Positions 1-9,415 of a DNA stretch of 64,000 bases are shown piece after piece (positions within the stretch are counted from its first letter, which is position 1; each line of letters starts with the position of its first letter). The notes beneath the pieces are model-generated. The model did not search any database. It was not told the origin of the DNA and worked only from the letters and a program-made list of their open reading frames with translations. This stretch comes from Chondrus crispus (Eukaryota > Rhodophyta > Florideophyceae > Gigartinales > Gigartinaceae), in NCBI RefSeq assembly GCF_000350225.1, contig NW_005179116.1:89509-153508 (forward strand), written 5' to 3'. Both the position numbers and the translations under genes were made by a program.

Positions 1-529
1 TTGTGCGGTGCTCCTCGAGGCCATCTTGCGGTCGTGCCTGGAGGGAGTTGTTACGACCAACGCTACGGGCGGCGCGTCTTGGAACACGACCTTCCGTTGC
101 AGTGGGAGGATCGCCTTGACGTGGCGATCCAGGAAAGTTGTACCGAGGATACAGTCCACGGCGAGGCTTGTGACTACCAGGAACGGGACGCGCGCCACAA
201 ACTCACCGATTCGGACGAGCAGGGGGATTTCCCTCTAGTGCCTTCATCGCGCGGTTTGACGCGTCGATGAGCGCTGGGCTCCGAACCGGTTCTATCGATG
301 GTCGCCACGACTCGGCGACACACCGTAAATGGATGAGGTTCGGGCCGACTCCTGAGTCAAGCACTGGCGTGATGGCGACCATCAACGCCTGCTTCTGACC
401 AACCGTCGCGAAGATCTTGTAATTCTGCTTCTTGAAGAAGCAGATGGCCCGGACTTCCGTTCGATTATCCGGCTGGGCTTCCACTGGCGCAGCCGGATCG
501 GGGGTGCCTAAGATTATGAGGCTGGGCAC
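1..529 (-). pseudogene. Retropepsin-like protease fragment, frameshifted and cut by window edge
   Basis: The ORF at 203-529 contains VLDSGVGPNLI, the DSG active-site motif of retroviral-type aspartic proteases. It ends at a TGA at 203. The continuation is in another minus-strand frame (about 250 to 1), reading VRIGEFVARVPFLVV and then ILGTTFLDRH. This matches the second half of the protease fold and parallels VLLGTAFID in the intact-looking gypsy pol at 18.3 kb. One base gained or lost near 230-250 explains the break. Any RT and integrase would lie beyond the left edge. Confidence 0.7.
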
Positions 530-549
530 GGGGAGAGACGTCGTCGCCT

Positions 550-1746
550 CTACGCGTCCTCCCCAGCTTCCCCCGTCAGCAGCAAGTCCTCGCAGGTTTC
601 ACCCGCGGCTTGCGCCACGTGGTCTTTGGTATGGTCGGGGAGCGGTTCCTCGACCACGTTGACGCCCGCGGGGGCGGTTTGACGCTGGTTTCGCCAAGCG
701 GACGGCCCCTGGCGGTTGAACGGGGATCCCGGGCGGAGGCCTTGCCGGATGCGTAACTTCTGGTAGTTGGCCTCTCGTGCCTCTAGAAGCTTGGCCCGCA
801 GGCCGGCATCGGCAACGACGGGGCACCCCTCTTGTCGGTGCGGGGTGTCAAGGCAGAACCGGCATGGTGGCGGTCCGGGAAATCTCCCGCCGGAGAACCA
901 GACGCGTGGATCCTGCCCTTGCCTCACGTACGGTCCTGTGCGCACGTCGCCAGGGTTGGCGGGCGGAACCGGGGCGCCCGCCTTTGAGGCTGCCGGCGAC
1001 GGATAATAACTCGTCGGTGGCGAGCTCATCGAGGCCGGCGTGGCGGTGTGGTCCGTCACGGCCAGGATTGCTTCTTTAGCAAATCCCCCGGCCGTCGGGA
1101 TGTCGGATGCCAACTCAACCGACAGCACGGGCCTCGTCCTTGCGGTGCGGTCAAATCTTCTAGCCGCTCCGGACGGCTCTCGGTGCGCCATGGCTGACAT
1201 CCCCTGTCGACGGGAAGCCCGATGGGTTTCCCCGATCGCTTGCGCATAGCGTGCGACGGATTGGTAGTCCACATCCGGGTGCGTGGCGAGGTTAGTACGA
1301 ACCTGCGCGCACGTGGCAGGCAGTAACCCCTCGACGAACAGGGACTTCAACCGCCTGTCGGAGAATACCGTACCGCAGCGGAGTGCCTTGTCCCAGAGGT
1401 GGTTACTGTAGACCTCCTCCGTCATGTTTGAACTCTGACGGAAGGAGGTCACGTCCCCAACCGCTTCGGAAATTACCTCGTCGGTAGCATAGGTGCGCAA
1501 CAGAAAGTTGACCACCTGCGGGTATGTCCGGAGCAGCTCGCGCCGCTCCACGTCAACCGCCATGGTGTTTCCATTGAGACGGGACTGGAGTAAGGCGTGA
1601 GCCTGCCCGGTCAGGTAGAATTGGAAGCACCACACCGAGGCTCCTTCCGTAATCCCGTTGTGTTCGCACGCCATCTTGAGGCGTGCGAGGAATCCCAACA
1701 CCGCAATCGGGTCTTGACCGCTGAACGTGTGGGACTTCATCTGCAC
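550..1746 (-). pseudogene. gag: Ty3/gypsy Gag body with CCHC zinc knuckle
   Basis: About 398 codons. The first part resembles the capsid fold of Ty3/gypsy Gag, with an alternating hydrophobic pattern around SVWCFQFYLTGQAHALLQSR. The C-terminal third holds a CX2CX4HX4C zinc knuckle (CRFC-LDTP-H-RQEG-C), the RNA-binding signature of retroelement nucleocapsids. The frame opens at a GTG (1746) after a frameshift rather than at an ATG, so the N-terminus is in the neighbouring frame. It ends with TAG at 550, and the protease follows in a different frame. The role is packaging of element RNA in cytoplasmic particles. Confidence 0.75.
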
Positions 1747-1756
1747 GTCCAGTTTT

Positions 1757-2160
1757 TCCGGTAACGGTTAATGTGCCGCGCTAATGTGGAGTCGTAGCGC
1801 GAGCTACGCCGTCCCAGGCGGTAGGTCTTGTAGTTGACGGCCTTGGTAAACAGGTCATTGAGGGGCCTGATTACCGTGGGCCGTCGCTCGTCGCTCTTCG
1901 GGGCAGCCCGGCAGTGTCTGCTCGAGCGACGACGCTCCTCATCTGACTCGGTGTGGTAGTCCTTCGAGTCGGACGGGTCGTGCCGCTGCCGGTCTCGGCT
2001 TCTATCGCGGCGTGCCCTGTGGTCCCGCCTGCGCGAGTCTTCCGAACTGGATGGGTCATCATCGGAGGGGTATCCTCCCCCTCCGGCATCGCGGTATCGC
2101 CTGTGGCGTGCCTCGCCGTTATCGCGGTATCGCCAGCGGTGTTCCTCGCGGTCTTGATGC
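1757..2160 (-). pseudogene. gag N-terminal charged segment
   Basis: Minus-strand reading from about 2160 down to a TGA near 1744 gives a very Arg/Asp/Ser-rich stretch with SR, RD and DE patches, then a more ordinary segment around 1761-1870 (NDLFTKAVNYKTYRLGRRSS). This joins naturally to the Gag body if one base is added or removed in the A5 run at about 1757-1761, so I read it as the displaced N-terminus of the same Gag. Such RS/RD-rich heads usually bind nucleic acid. No start codon is visible because the element is cut at 2160. Confidence 0.5.
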
Positions 2161-2175
2161 TTTCAGATTACACTA

Positions 2176-2232
2176 GTGTCTATTGTACCGGCCAAGAGCC
2201 TCAATTGAGGGACCAATTATCCTCAATTGAGG
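2176..2232 (+). repeat. Left terminal inverted repeat with two CCTCAATTGAGG palindromes
   Basis: Begins GTGTCTATT after a TA dinucleotide and carries the 12-bp perfect palindrome CCTCAATTGAGG twice (2199-2210 and 2221-2232). The outer part is the inverted partner of 6861-6899. Confidence 0.6.
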
Positions 2233-2235
2233 TCC

Positions 2236-4443
2236 TCACGATTGCTCCAGAAGGGAGTTGCCTAGATTGTGGTTTTCACCTAAATGAACGGAAAAGCAGT
2301 CCCTGCCCTTCGCTGCACGACACAGCCAAACAATATTATCACTCACACTGCAAGCAGAACACAGGTGTGTGGTCTTGTGGATCTTACACACCCTACAGGT
2401 TTTTTGCAAAGCATATGCCGTAACTTTCCCATCCCTCTTACGTCGCCTTTGCTTCCTCGTAGTCAAGTGGATTCCGACTCCACTTGTCAGTCGTCCTGCA
2501 GGGGCCTTATTCTGTGATTTGGATGCTCCTGTCGTGCCTCTTCCTCTTAAGTATGGTCGTTCGTAAAAGTTGTCAATTAACTCTGTCGCCAATGCCTCGT
2601 AAAACGACCGTTGATTCATGTGCTGTCTTGAACCATGAGCCCCTTTCCAGAGCAACCAACTGTCTACTACACAAATTGAGAGCAACGATGTGTTCAAACG
2701 GAAATGCCAGCTTTGAGTCCCAATTTTCTTTTCCATATCCAAAACTTCTTGATAGCAGCGATTATGTCTATCCACCTGGGCGCAACAACTGTAGTATATC
2801 TCGCAGACTTTTGGCTGCCGTATATGCACCTCTACGTTTTCTGGACCGCCCTCCAATTTCCTCCAGCGCTTGCGGAGGTAGGCGTCACCTTGCTCTGCAC
2901 ACGACGCTGTTGAAATAAAATACCTTCTATTCCTATCCAACCACATGAGCGCCATCATCATATTGTTTCCGTTTAGCCCCTTCCTTACCAGACTGATATG
3001 CTGTCCCCTCTCCGAAAGCTCTTGTTTCGAAAGGTAATCCATTGGATACAGCCTTGTCGCTGTCTTTACGACACCGATAAACTTGATGCCCAACTTCAGC
3101 AGCATCTCAGCAGCATAAACACTTGCAAAATAAGAGTCTGCACACACGATTCTATGCGAACCTGACCACGGTGAAACGAGACGTTTCTAGACTGCAGCTC
3201 CATGTAGCATGCTTCCCTCATTCTCTTTTTTCGCTTCATCTTCTGCCGTTGTCACTAACTCTAAACGCATCATAATACCGCTTCTCCCGCATGATTCATC
3301 TTGTAATTCACACCCATGCTCCGGTTTGCGGTCAATTGCCACACACTGTGGAAGTCCCACGTCTATCCAGTGACCTCCTAGTCCATACCACCTCGAGATG
3401 GACTCATCGACACAAATAAGATCAGAAAGCGTCATACGCTCCAATCTGTGCATGTTGATAGCCTGCACAAAGTCGTCCACAAGTTTCCATCGAAATGGTG
3501 CTGTCGGAAGATTGCCCTGGTGCGATGGCTGAAGACTGAAGCGAACATTGCTTAATATATCAAACAATCTATTTCGTGACATCCCCGTGCGACCGAAAGA
3601 AGGTACAGGTATATACTTAGATGAAGGTAAAGAGCTCCACAAATCTTGCTTATTGCCGAACTCGAAACGTGTCATGAGGATAAGGACCCCAAAAAACCGA
3701 AGCACTTCCGACGGTGAGATGCCTGTTTTACCTTTAGCCAGGAGGTTCTCGTTGGTTAATTCGGTCACAAGCGAGAGGTGCTCAAATGGATACATGCTCA
3801 TGAAGCAGTCGAATCGTGTAAGGCCTTGGATTCCAGCGCCTTCAGATATATTTGTTCCATTCCACGCTCGAACTGTCCAAAACTTGCGAGCTGAGTACCC
3901 ACCAATGGGGGCTGTGACATGCTCTTTGTACCATGGAATATCATGCGCAATGGCGTCTGGTTCGGTACTTTTGGATGGTGTCGATGTGCCGCTGCTGTCT
4001 TCAGATGCTTGTTCCCAGGATTGCTGATTGACCCATGCTTTTGCCTTGCTTACAGTTGAGGCTGTGGCGGGGGTGACTGGAGATTGGGGTGGACTCGCTG
4101 GAATCAAAGGTTCGGCGCTGGGATGAACAACCCTTTCGGCACTACCGTGCTTGATGTTAACAAGCTTAACTGCTTTTACAGCTGTTCTAATGGTTGGTTG
4201 GACTGTGACAGTCCACTCCACCTTCAAAGAGGTCTGCCTACGGCCTTTGATTGTGTCCACGAGGACTTCTTGGACGGTTCCACTGAGAAGTTTGCCTTTT
4301 GCCTTGCTTCCGTACAGGCGAGCGCACTCGGATGCATTGGTGACGCAGGTTGCTTTAGTGTGCACCCGCGCACCAATGCGACGGCGTGGGTCTTTTGCAG
4401 CGGTCATTTTGGGAAAGTTTCGCAATGTCGAGCCTGATTCCAA
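2236..4443 (-). pseudogene. piggyBac-type transposase (DDE_Tnp_1_7), one nonsense codon
   Basis: About 735 codons in one minus-strand frame, broken only by TAG at 3187-3189. The N-terminal part has a Lys-rich region and then the piggyBac core: SPSEVLRFFGVLILMTRFEF, LICVDESISRWYG with the first catalytic Asp, VCADSYFAS with the second, and CAQVDRHNRC, matching the conserved VD..D segment. The C-terminus has a Cys-rich cross-brace (CRVCKIHKTTHLCSAC), the usual piggyBac end-binding zinc finger. Such enzymes cut and paste DNA at TTAA. The stop falls where a Gln codon would fit (CAG to TAG), so the gene was otherwise intact when silenced. Confidence 0.85.
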
Positions 4444-4881
4444 GACGTACTGCTGCGTACCACTTCGAAAATTGGCGATGTGGGAAGGGTCCCACGCTTA
4501 TTAAGGGGGCATTGATGCTGTTTTTTGGCGCGAAAAGCGTGCATAGGTACCGTATCGATCCTTTTTGGCGCTTGGGAATAGCGTTCAATTGAGGCTATGT
4601 ATCATCGGGCTCCGAAAACATGAACCACGTAGTAATTGTGAACCTAATTCATCGTTAATTGGGCGACAAAAACTGCTTGCTGTCAGCCCTACATGTGGTT
4701 GTATTCGTCTACTGCAGAATCGGCTCTTTATATTTAAATACAAATCAGCTAAAGAGTTTGCGCGCGCTTTTCCCATAGAAACACATCCCTTCCCATTGCT
4801 CCGACCGACTTTAACATTCCACACGCCTTGCCCTAACACTCGAAATTTGTCTTGTGCCTTTCCCCCATCGGCGGCTAACGG
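4444..4881. other. Spacer between piggyBac and pogo genes
   Basis: No convincing gene. It holds TCAATTGAGG at 4585-4594, followed by GCTATG, resembling the right-end repeat of the composite element at 6871. This may be an internal element boundary, possibly the degenerate end of a piggyBac unit. TTAA occurs at 4501-4504 but has no partner near 2.2 kb. Confidence 0.4.
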
Positions 4882-6582
4882 ATGGTATCGAAACGCGTTT
4901 GCGCCCCTCCGGGGCACAAGGGAGTGAACTCTGTTCCAGTCCAACAAGCTCTCGCCCACTACCGCTATTCGCAACTCTCAATAAGAAAGTGCGCAACAAT
5001 GCACCACGTTCCCTACTCTACCCTGCGTCGCGCTGCACAGCCGAAACAATCTGCAGCAACCCCACAAGGCCGCCCACCTGTGTTGTCCGCCTCAGAAGAA
5101 GCGTTTATTGTGGATGCCGCGCTAGACATTTCGCAAAAAGGCACACCTTTGTCACGAGAATGCTTGAAGTCTCTTGTTGCTACTTTTGTACAATCCCTCC
5201 CTCCGCAGCGACAAAAAAGGATACCATTTAAAAATGGAAGGCCTGGGAATGGCTATTTGCACAGATTCTTTGCACGGCACTCCAGGCTAACACTCAAGCG
5301 CAGATCAAGTCTAGAAAAAGCGCGTCAATAAGCGATGTCGCCATCAAACTTGGCATCACATTTCGTGCGTCTCGCACAAGTGTACAAGGAGTTTAAGATA
5401 ACGTCGGCTGAACAAATTTTTAACATTGACGAAAGCGGCTTTTCCACGCGTATAGCCGCACGCGCTCGAAGCAAGGCTGTGTTTGACGCAAGTGGGAAAA
5501 GTAACTCAACTGAATTAAAGTATTATGGCAATGCTGGGCATGTCACCATTATGCCAGTTGTGTCTGGAGACGGGCGGGCTTGGAGCCCACTTACAGTGCT
5601 GCCTGGCAAAAAAACCTAACACCGCATTCGCTCTGACGGAACGAGAGCAACTCCTGCTAGCTTTCTCCCTCCCAATTCCTATTGTGTGTACCGGGAGAAG
5701 GCTGGTGTGGACTCCGAAATCTTCTATCAGTGGACATTAAAGTTTCTGGAAGAGACCAAAATACTGCGTGAGAAACACCGCCACATTGTTCTCACAATGG
5801 ATAGTTACGGTGCCCATTGCACTTACAGGTCTCTTAACGACCTCAAGAACGGCCGTGTTGTTGTCATCGGTCTGCCCGCCCACACAAGTCACAGGACTCA
5901 AGTGCTCGATTATGCGGTTTTTTCGCCATTCAAGACGTCGTTTCGAAACCTGTTGAACAGTAGAGCGTATTCCGTTGCGGGAAAAACGAATGATATCTAC
6001 ACACTCTGCGAAATACGGACACGGGCGTACTACGAGTCCGTCCGTCCGGACAATATCATAAGCGGTTTCGATGCATGCGGTGTGTGGAAAAGAGGACATG
6101 GGGGAGCTAATGCTGGTGTGATCCGGCAGACTGATATCACCAATTTTGAGGGGGATGAAGACCAGACGGCAGCATTCGACACATACAAGGATCTTGTCAA
6201 AGCATTCACACATTCCGGAAATATGCTGCGCAGTGACGGCAGTGTCATTGAAAGCGGTACTTTGATAACGAGATCAGGAGCTTTATTGACAAGAGATGAT
6301 GTGCTCAAGGTGCTTGAAGAGCGTTCTTTGCAGCGCCAAGAAGCAGCGTTGCAGCGTGAGGTGTGGGCGGCCGAAGCAGCCGCAAAAAGGGCACAGAAAG
6401 AGCGGGAGTTGGAGGAGAAGCGTCAGCAAAGGGTGGAGGAGGAGGCGCGAAAAGAGCAACACCGCATCCGGCTTGCTCAAATGCCTGCTCGAGCGGAGCG
6501 TCTGAAAGCTAACCGGTCCCAGCGTCGGGCCCAGCGCCGGGCTGCTGCGAAGCTAAAAAGCAGCTATTCAGGCAGCGAATAA
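4882..6582 (+). pseudogene. pogo/Tigger-type DD35D transposase, two nonsense codons
   Basis: A single plus-strand frame of 567 codons from ATG 4882, interrupted by TAA at 5329-5331 and 5617-5619. An N-terminal helix-turn-helix/CENPB-like region (to about residue 140) precedes the DDE_1 superfamily core with Asp183 (FNIDESGF), Asp307 (LTMDSYGAH) and Asp343 (TQVLDYAVFSPFK). The 35-residue spacing between the last two is the pogo DD35D signature. The final 90 residues are a Glu/Arg-rich coiled coil. Both stops sit where Gln fits (CAA to TAA). Mobilises TA-flanked Tc1/mariner-like elements; here it lies inside such TIRs. Confidence 0.85.
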
Positions 6583-6860
6583 CCTGTGCAACCAAGTCAC
6601 TAATCAATTATGAATAAAATTCGTGGGGCGAAAATATCATATGTGATCCACATTTTCAGCACAGTGAGGCCCATAACGGCTACTTGTTCATGGGAAGCGA
6701 TGGCGTTGTTACGGTTTTCCTGTATTTCAACAGCCAATCCCAAAGCGATGTATGGATGTAGAGGCATGCTTTGGAGCTTTGTGCCAAGTTGTAGGAGAAT
6801 TGGACAATTTCTTCATTATTTACTATTCAAGATGTTAAGACTGATCCATAACATGGTACC
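6583..6860. other. 3' spacer of pogo element
   Basis: AT-richer sequence between the pogo stop and the right TIR. I see no gene or repeat in it. Confidence 0.4.
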
Positions 6861-6899
6861 CCCTAATACCTCAATTGAGGCTGTGGGTATAATAGACAC
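6861..6899 (-). repeat. Right terminal inverted repeat of the pogo/piggyBac element
   Basis: Read on the minus strand it starts GTGTCTATTATACC and reaches CCTCAATTGAGG (6869-6880), mirroring 2176-2210 with a few substitutions. It is followed by TA at 6900-6901. Confidence 0.6.
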
Positions 6900-6965
6900 T
6901 AGAACAGCCGTTTGCATGCATAATGCTTACAGTGGCTGGACCGGCCTCAGCTTCCGCCATCATGA

Positions 6966-7046
6966 AGTGGGGAGCAACAATCAAACTGATATCTCACACG
7001 GTGTAATTTATCAGGTGGTTTGTTGCTGGTGTCATTTACACCCTGA
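6966..7046 (+). repeat. 81-bp foldback repeat, copy 1 (split by Harbinger)
   Basis: Matches 59944-60024 at 80 of 81 bases. Its arms AGCAACAA...TGAT and ATCAGGTGGTTTGTTGCT are near-complementary, enclosing a small GTGTAA/TTACAC-type hairpin. A second hairpin, GGTGT-catt-tACACC, follows. The repeat is cut after CCCTGA by the Harbinger TIR; its continuation is at 24129-24152 on the far side of the transposon. Function unknown: a MITE-like foldback or a structured RNA are both possible. Confidence 0.7.
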
Positions 7047-7061
7047 GAGCATCTCCACTGG
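7047..7061 (+). repeat. Harbinger left TIR
   Basis: GAGCATCTCCACTGG directly after TGA. Inside it, GGTCTAT-type motifs recur (near 7066, 7153 and 7213) and mirror motifs at the other end, as expected for transposase binding sites. Confidence 0.85.
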
Positions 7062-7310
7062 CGAGGGTCTATGGGATATAATGTATTTGTCCAAAATGCC
7101 AGGTGGAGAATTACAACTGGCTCCCAGTCAAAAATTAGACCGCACTCGGCCGCGGGTCTATGCTATTGATAGATGGAGCTAAAAAGGGACCCCTCTCCAC
7201 CAGTGACGGTCTAATGGTCTATCTTCTGCTCTCGCACGCCTGCCCCCCCTCCCTTCGTAATTCCCCGCCCCTCTCTCTAACTGCCAGTTTCGTATTTCTA
7301 CAGAACGACC

Positions 7311-8653
7311 ATGAAATTCAACTTAGACGAACTCGTGCATGACAGTGACGACGACATTGTCGATACTGTCGCAATTATTGTATCACATGATCAGCTTAAC
7401 GAAGAGAATGACGGAAAGCACGGCGGATCCCGTCCTGGACGTAGTCCGAACGTCTTGCGAGACTTTTCGGGTGGGCATCGCCGCATAATGCTGGATTACT
7501 TTTGGGACGAGCGGAGCATGAGGGATGATGGATCGGGAGAGCGGGGTCCTGTTTACAGTGCTGACCTCTTCGAAAGAAGGTTCAGAATGCCGAAAGAGCT
7601 TTTTCTCCGCGTGTACGACGGTGTCATGGAGAGAAACGCCTACATAAGACTGGGGATTAATTCGGACTGTACAGGACGAAAAGGAATCCATCCGCTGCAA
7701 AAGGTTGTTGCTTCCATGAGGCAGCTGTCCTACGGCATTTCAGGTGACGCTGTGAATAAGTACTGTAGAATGAGTGAGACTACCGCTCTGAAGTTGCTCC
7801 GAGAGTTTTGCCGGGGTGTGGTTTCTGCATTTGGAATTGAATACCTGCGCGCGCCGACGCAAGTAGACCTTCAGCGCATTGAAGCGCGATTTGCACAGGT
7901 AGGATTTTCGGGCTGTATGGGATGTGTGAACTGTGCAGGGTGGGATTGGAAAAATGCACCAAAGGCACATCAAGGTCATAACGTAGGAAAAGAAAAAGTC
8001 TCTACACTACGAATGGAAGTTATTTGCGATTTGGATCTTTGGATATGGCATTGTGCCTTTGGGTACCCTGGAAGCATGAACGACATCAGCATCCTTGATG
8101 TCAGCCCGCACTTTGCAGAGGTTTTAAGTGGAGTCTACCCTCCTTTCCGCGTGGAAAGTGTAATTGCAGAAAAAAGGTTTGACTGGTTCTATTACTTGGC
8201 TGACGGAATATATCCGAACTACAAGGTTTTTGTCAAGACTTTGCCGGAGACACAAAAGCCGCGAAAGAAAATGTTTCGAATGCGACAAGAGGCAGTTCGC
8301 AAAGCAGTAGAACGGGGTTTGGGGTCCTGTTCGCTCGCTGGAATATTTTATATTCCCCCGGGAGGCTCTGGAGCGCAATTGATATGGAGGAAATTGTCTC
8401 TGCCTGTGTCATACTTCACAATATGATCGTCGAAGAGCGCAGAGGAGGGTTTTCTGGCTATGGGACCGGAGGTGTGAGGATATCTGATGCGGAGATTGAC
8501 GCTCTGATAGCTGCCGACTCTAGGTCCATCATTGTGCCAATTGCCGATGGTGAGAACGGCGGACAGGGTGCTTTACGTGTGCAGTTAGAATTGGGTCGAC
8601 AGGGCACGATCGTGGGGATTATGCCAAGCATGTGGCGCTCACAAAAGCCTTAA
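7311..8653 (+). pseudogene. PIF/Harbinger DDE transposase, one frameshift
   Basis: ATG at 7311. The plant-transposon-protein/DDE_Tnp_4 fold shows a catalytic triad: Asp212 (CAGWDW), Asp298 (YLADGIYPNY) and Glu334 (RKAVER), with 35 residues between the last two. A single missing base in the G run near 8314-8317 shifts the frame. The C-terminus (GFGVLFARWNIL, then a helical tail ending IMPSMWRSQKP) continues in the next frame to 8653. Upstream, 7062-7310 looks like TIR-proximal leader with a pyrimidine-rich stretch before the ATG. The enzyme cuts and pastes elements ending in GAGCATCTCC repeats. Decayed by one indel only. Confidence 0.9.
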
Positions 8654-8735
8654 TCACGCATATTTGGCAATCTTACGCTAATACGGAACCTGAATGACCG
8701 TCTTGAACAGGGATTGGGTTTCTCTGATTGACATA

Positions 8736-8740
8736 GTTTC
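8736..8740. repeat. Target-site duplication of gypsy element (left)
   Basis: GTTTC immediately before the left LTR; the same five bases follow the right LTR at 22235-22239. Confidence 0.85.
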
Positions 8741-9359
8741 TGTAGCATAAACACCCCTAAACGGATAGGGGTGTATGCTTAGTCCTGGAAGACCCGTACG
8801 TACGAGAAGACGGGGAAAGTCGGACCAGCTAACGAAACCGGAGCACGGGCCCGGGTAGCGTGGTAGAGGGGGATCGGGGGGAGGACGCGCACACGGGCGG
8901 GCCGATCTACGCCTCGACGCCCCGGAGCAGCGCTGGGTTACGTTCCAGCGCTGACGGGCGGAGGTGAATCTAGGCTCGCTCGCGTGCTCGCGCGTCCTCT
9001 ACTCACGCTCGGTCTCGCCTTAAGGTAGCTAACGGAAGCTTCCTTAGGGTAAGCTGGAAGTCAGACCTAGGCGGTAGGTCGTGGACAAGTCCTTCCTTGT
9101 CCCCCCTTCGCCGCCGGTGCGCTCCGTTATTTAATATACAATTAGTCTATCCTAACTTAGTACAGTACGTACTGTACTATGCGGTACTACAGTAGTCGGC
9201 ACTGTCAGCGGACAGGGCTGACTGTATATGCGTCGTACACGTATGGTACGCGTGGGGGCGCGTGCGCCCCTACACGTGTGGTACAGGCCCTCTGTAAGGT
9301 CCGTACCTTAGAGATTCGGATCCAATTTCTAATCTAATCCTTTTGGTAGTTATACTACA
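8741..9359 (-). repeat. Gypsy 3' LTR
   Basis: 619 bp, TGTAGCATAAAC to GTTATACTACA as read on the plus strand. Contains a hairpin ACACCCCTA/TAGGGGTGT near its left end, a 22-bp perfect palindrome at 9158-9179 and an AT-rich TATA-like stretch near 9129-9142. Confidence 0.95.
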
Positions 9360-9372
9360 CCACCCGCCCTTC
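9360..9372 (-). promoter_or_regulatory. Polypurine tract
   Basis: On the minus strand GAAGGGCGGGTGG abuts the 3' LTR, the position and composition expected for the RNase H-resistant plus-strand primer. Confidence 0.55.
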
Positions 9373-9415
9373 AAGCGTGGACGTCCACGTCCACACGTGC
9401 TTGAGAGGAGTGGAA

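Larger units (their letters stand above)
1..2160 (-). mobile_element. Ty3/gypsy retrotransposon remnant (gag-protease part)
   Basis: Minus-strand fragment whose parts follow the order basic/acidic Gag head, Gag body with zinc knuckle, then retropepsin, running off the left window edge. The right side stops at about 2160, just before the TA-flanked element at 2176. At least two single-base frameshifts (about 1757 and 230-250) and the frame change between gag and protease mark it as decayed. No LTR of this copy lies in the window. Its Gag is clearly different in sequence from the complete gypsy element further right, so it is another family. Confidence 0.8.
2176..6899. mobile_element. TA-flanked inverted-repeat element holding pogo and piggyBac genes
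   Basis: The sequence just inside 2176 (GTGTCTATTGTACC, then AGCCTCAATTGAGG at 2197-2210) is mirrored at 6899 when read on the other strand (GTGTCTATTATACC, then AGCCTCAATTGAGG). Both ends are bordered by TA (2174-2175 and 6900-6901), the usual target duplication of Tc1/mariner-type transposons. Inside are a minus-strand piggyBac and a plus-strand pogo transposase, both broken. Whether piggyBac inserted into the pogo element or vice versa is unclear. I found no matching TTAA pair around the piggyBac gene, and a third TIR-like motif sits at 4585-4594. Confidence 0.55.

Noticed and set aside
2501..4437. Plus-strand ORFs opposite the piggyBac gene
   Set aside because: Antisense shadows of the transposase.
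4501..4504. TTAA as piggyBac target duplication
   Set aside because: No partner TTAA between 2161 and 2290 at the other side of the gene.
5329..5619. TAA/TAG read as Gln (variant nuclear code)
   Set aside because: The intact Helitron and other genes end at TAG or TAA, Helitron A has TGG-to-TAG and TAC-to-TAA relative to B, and copia has TGA stops; decay explains all.
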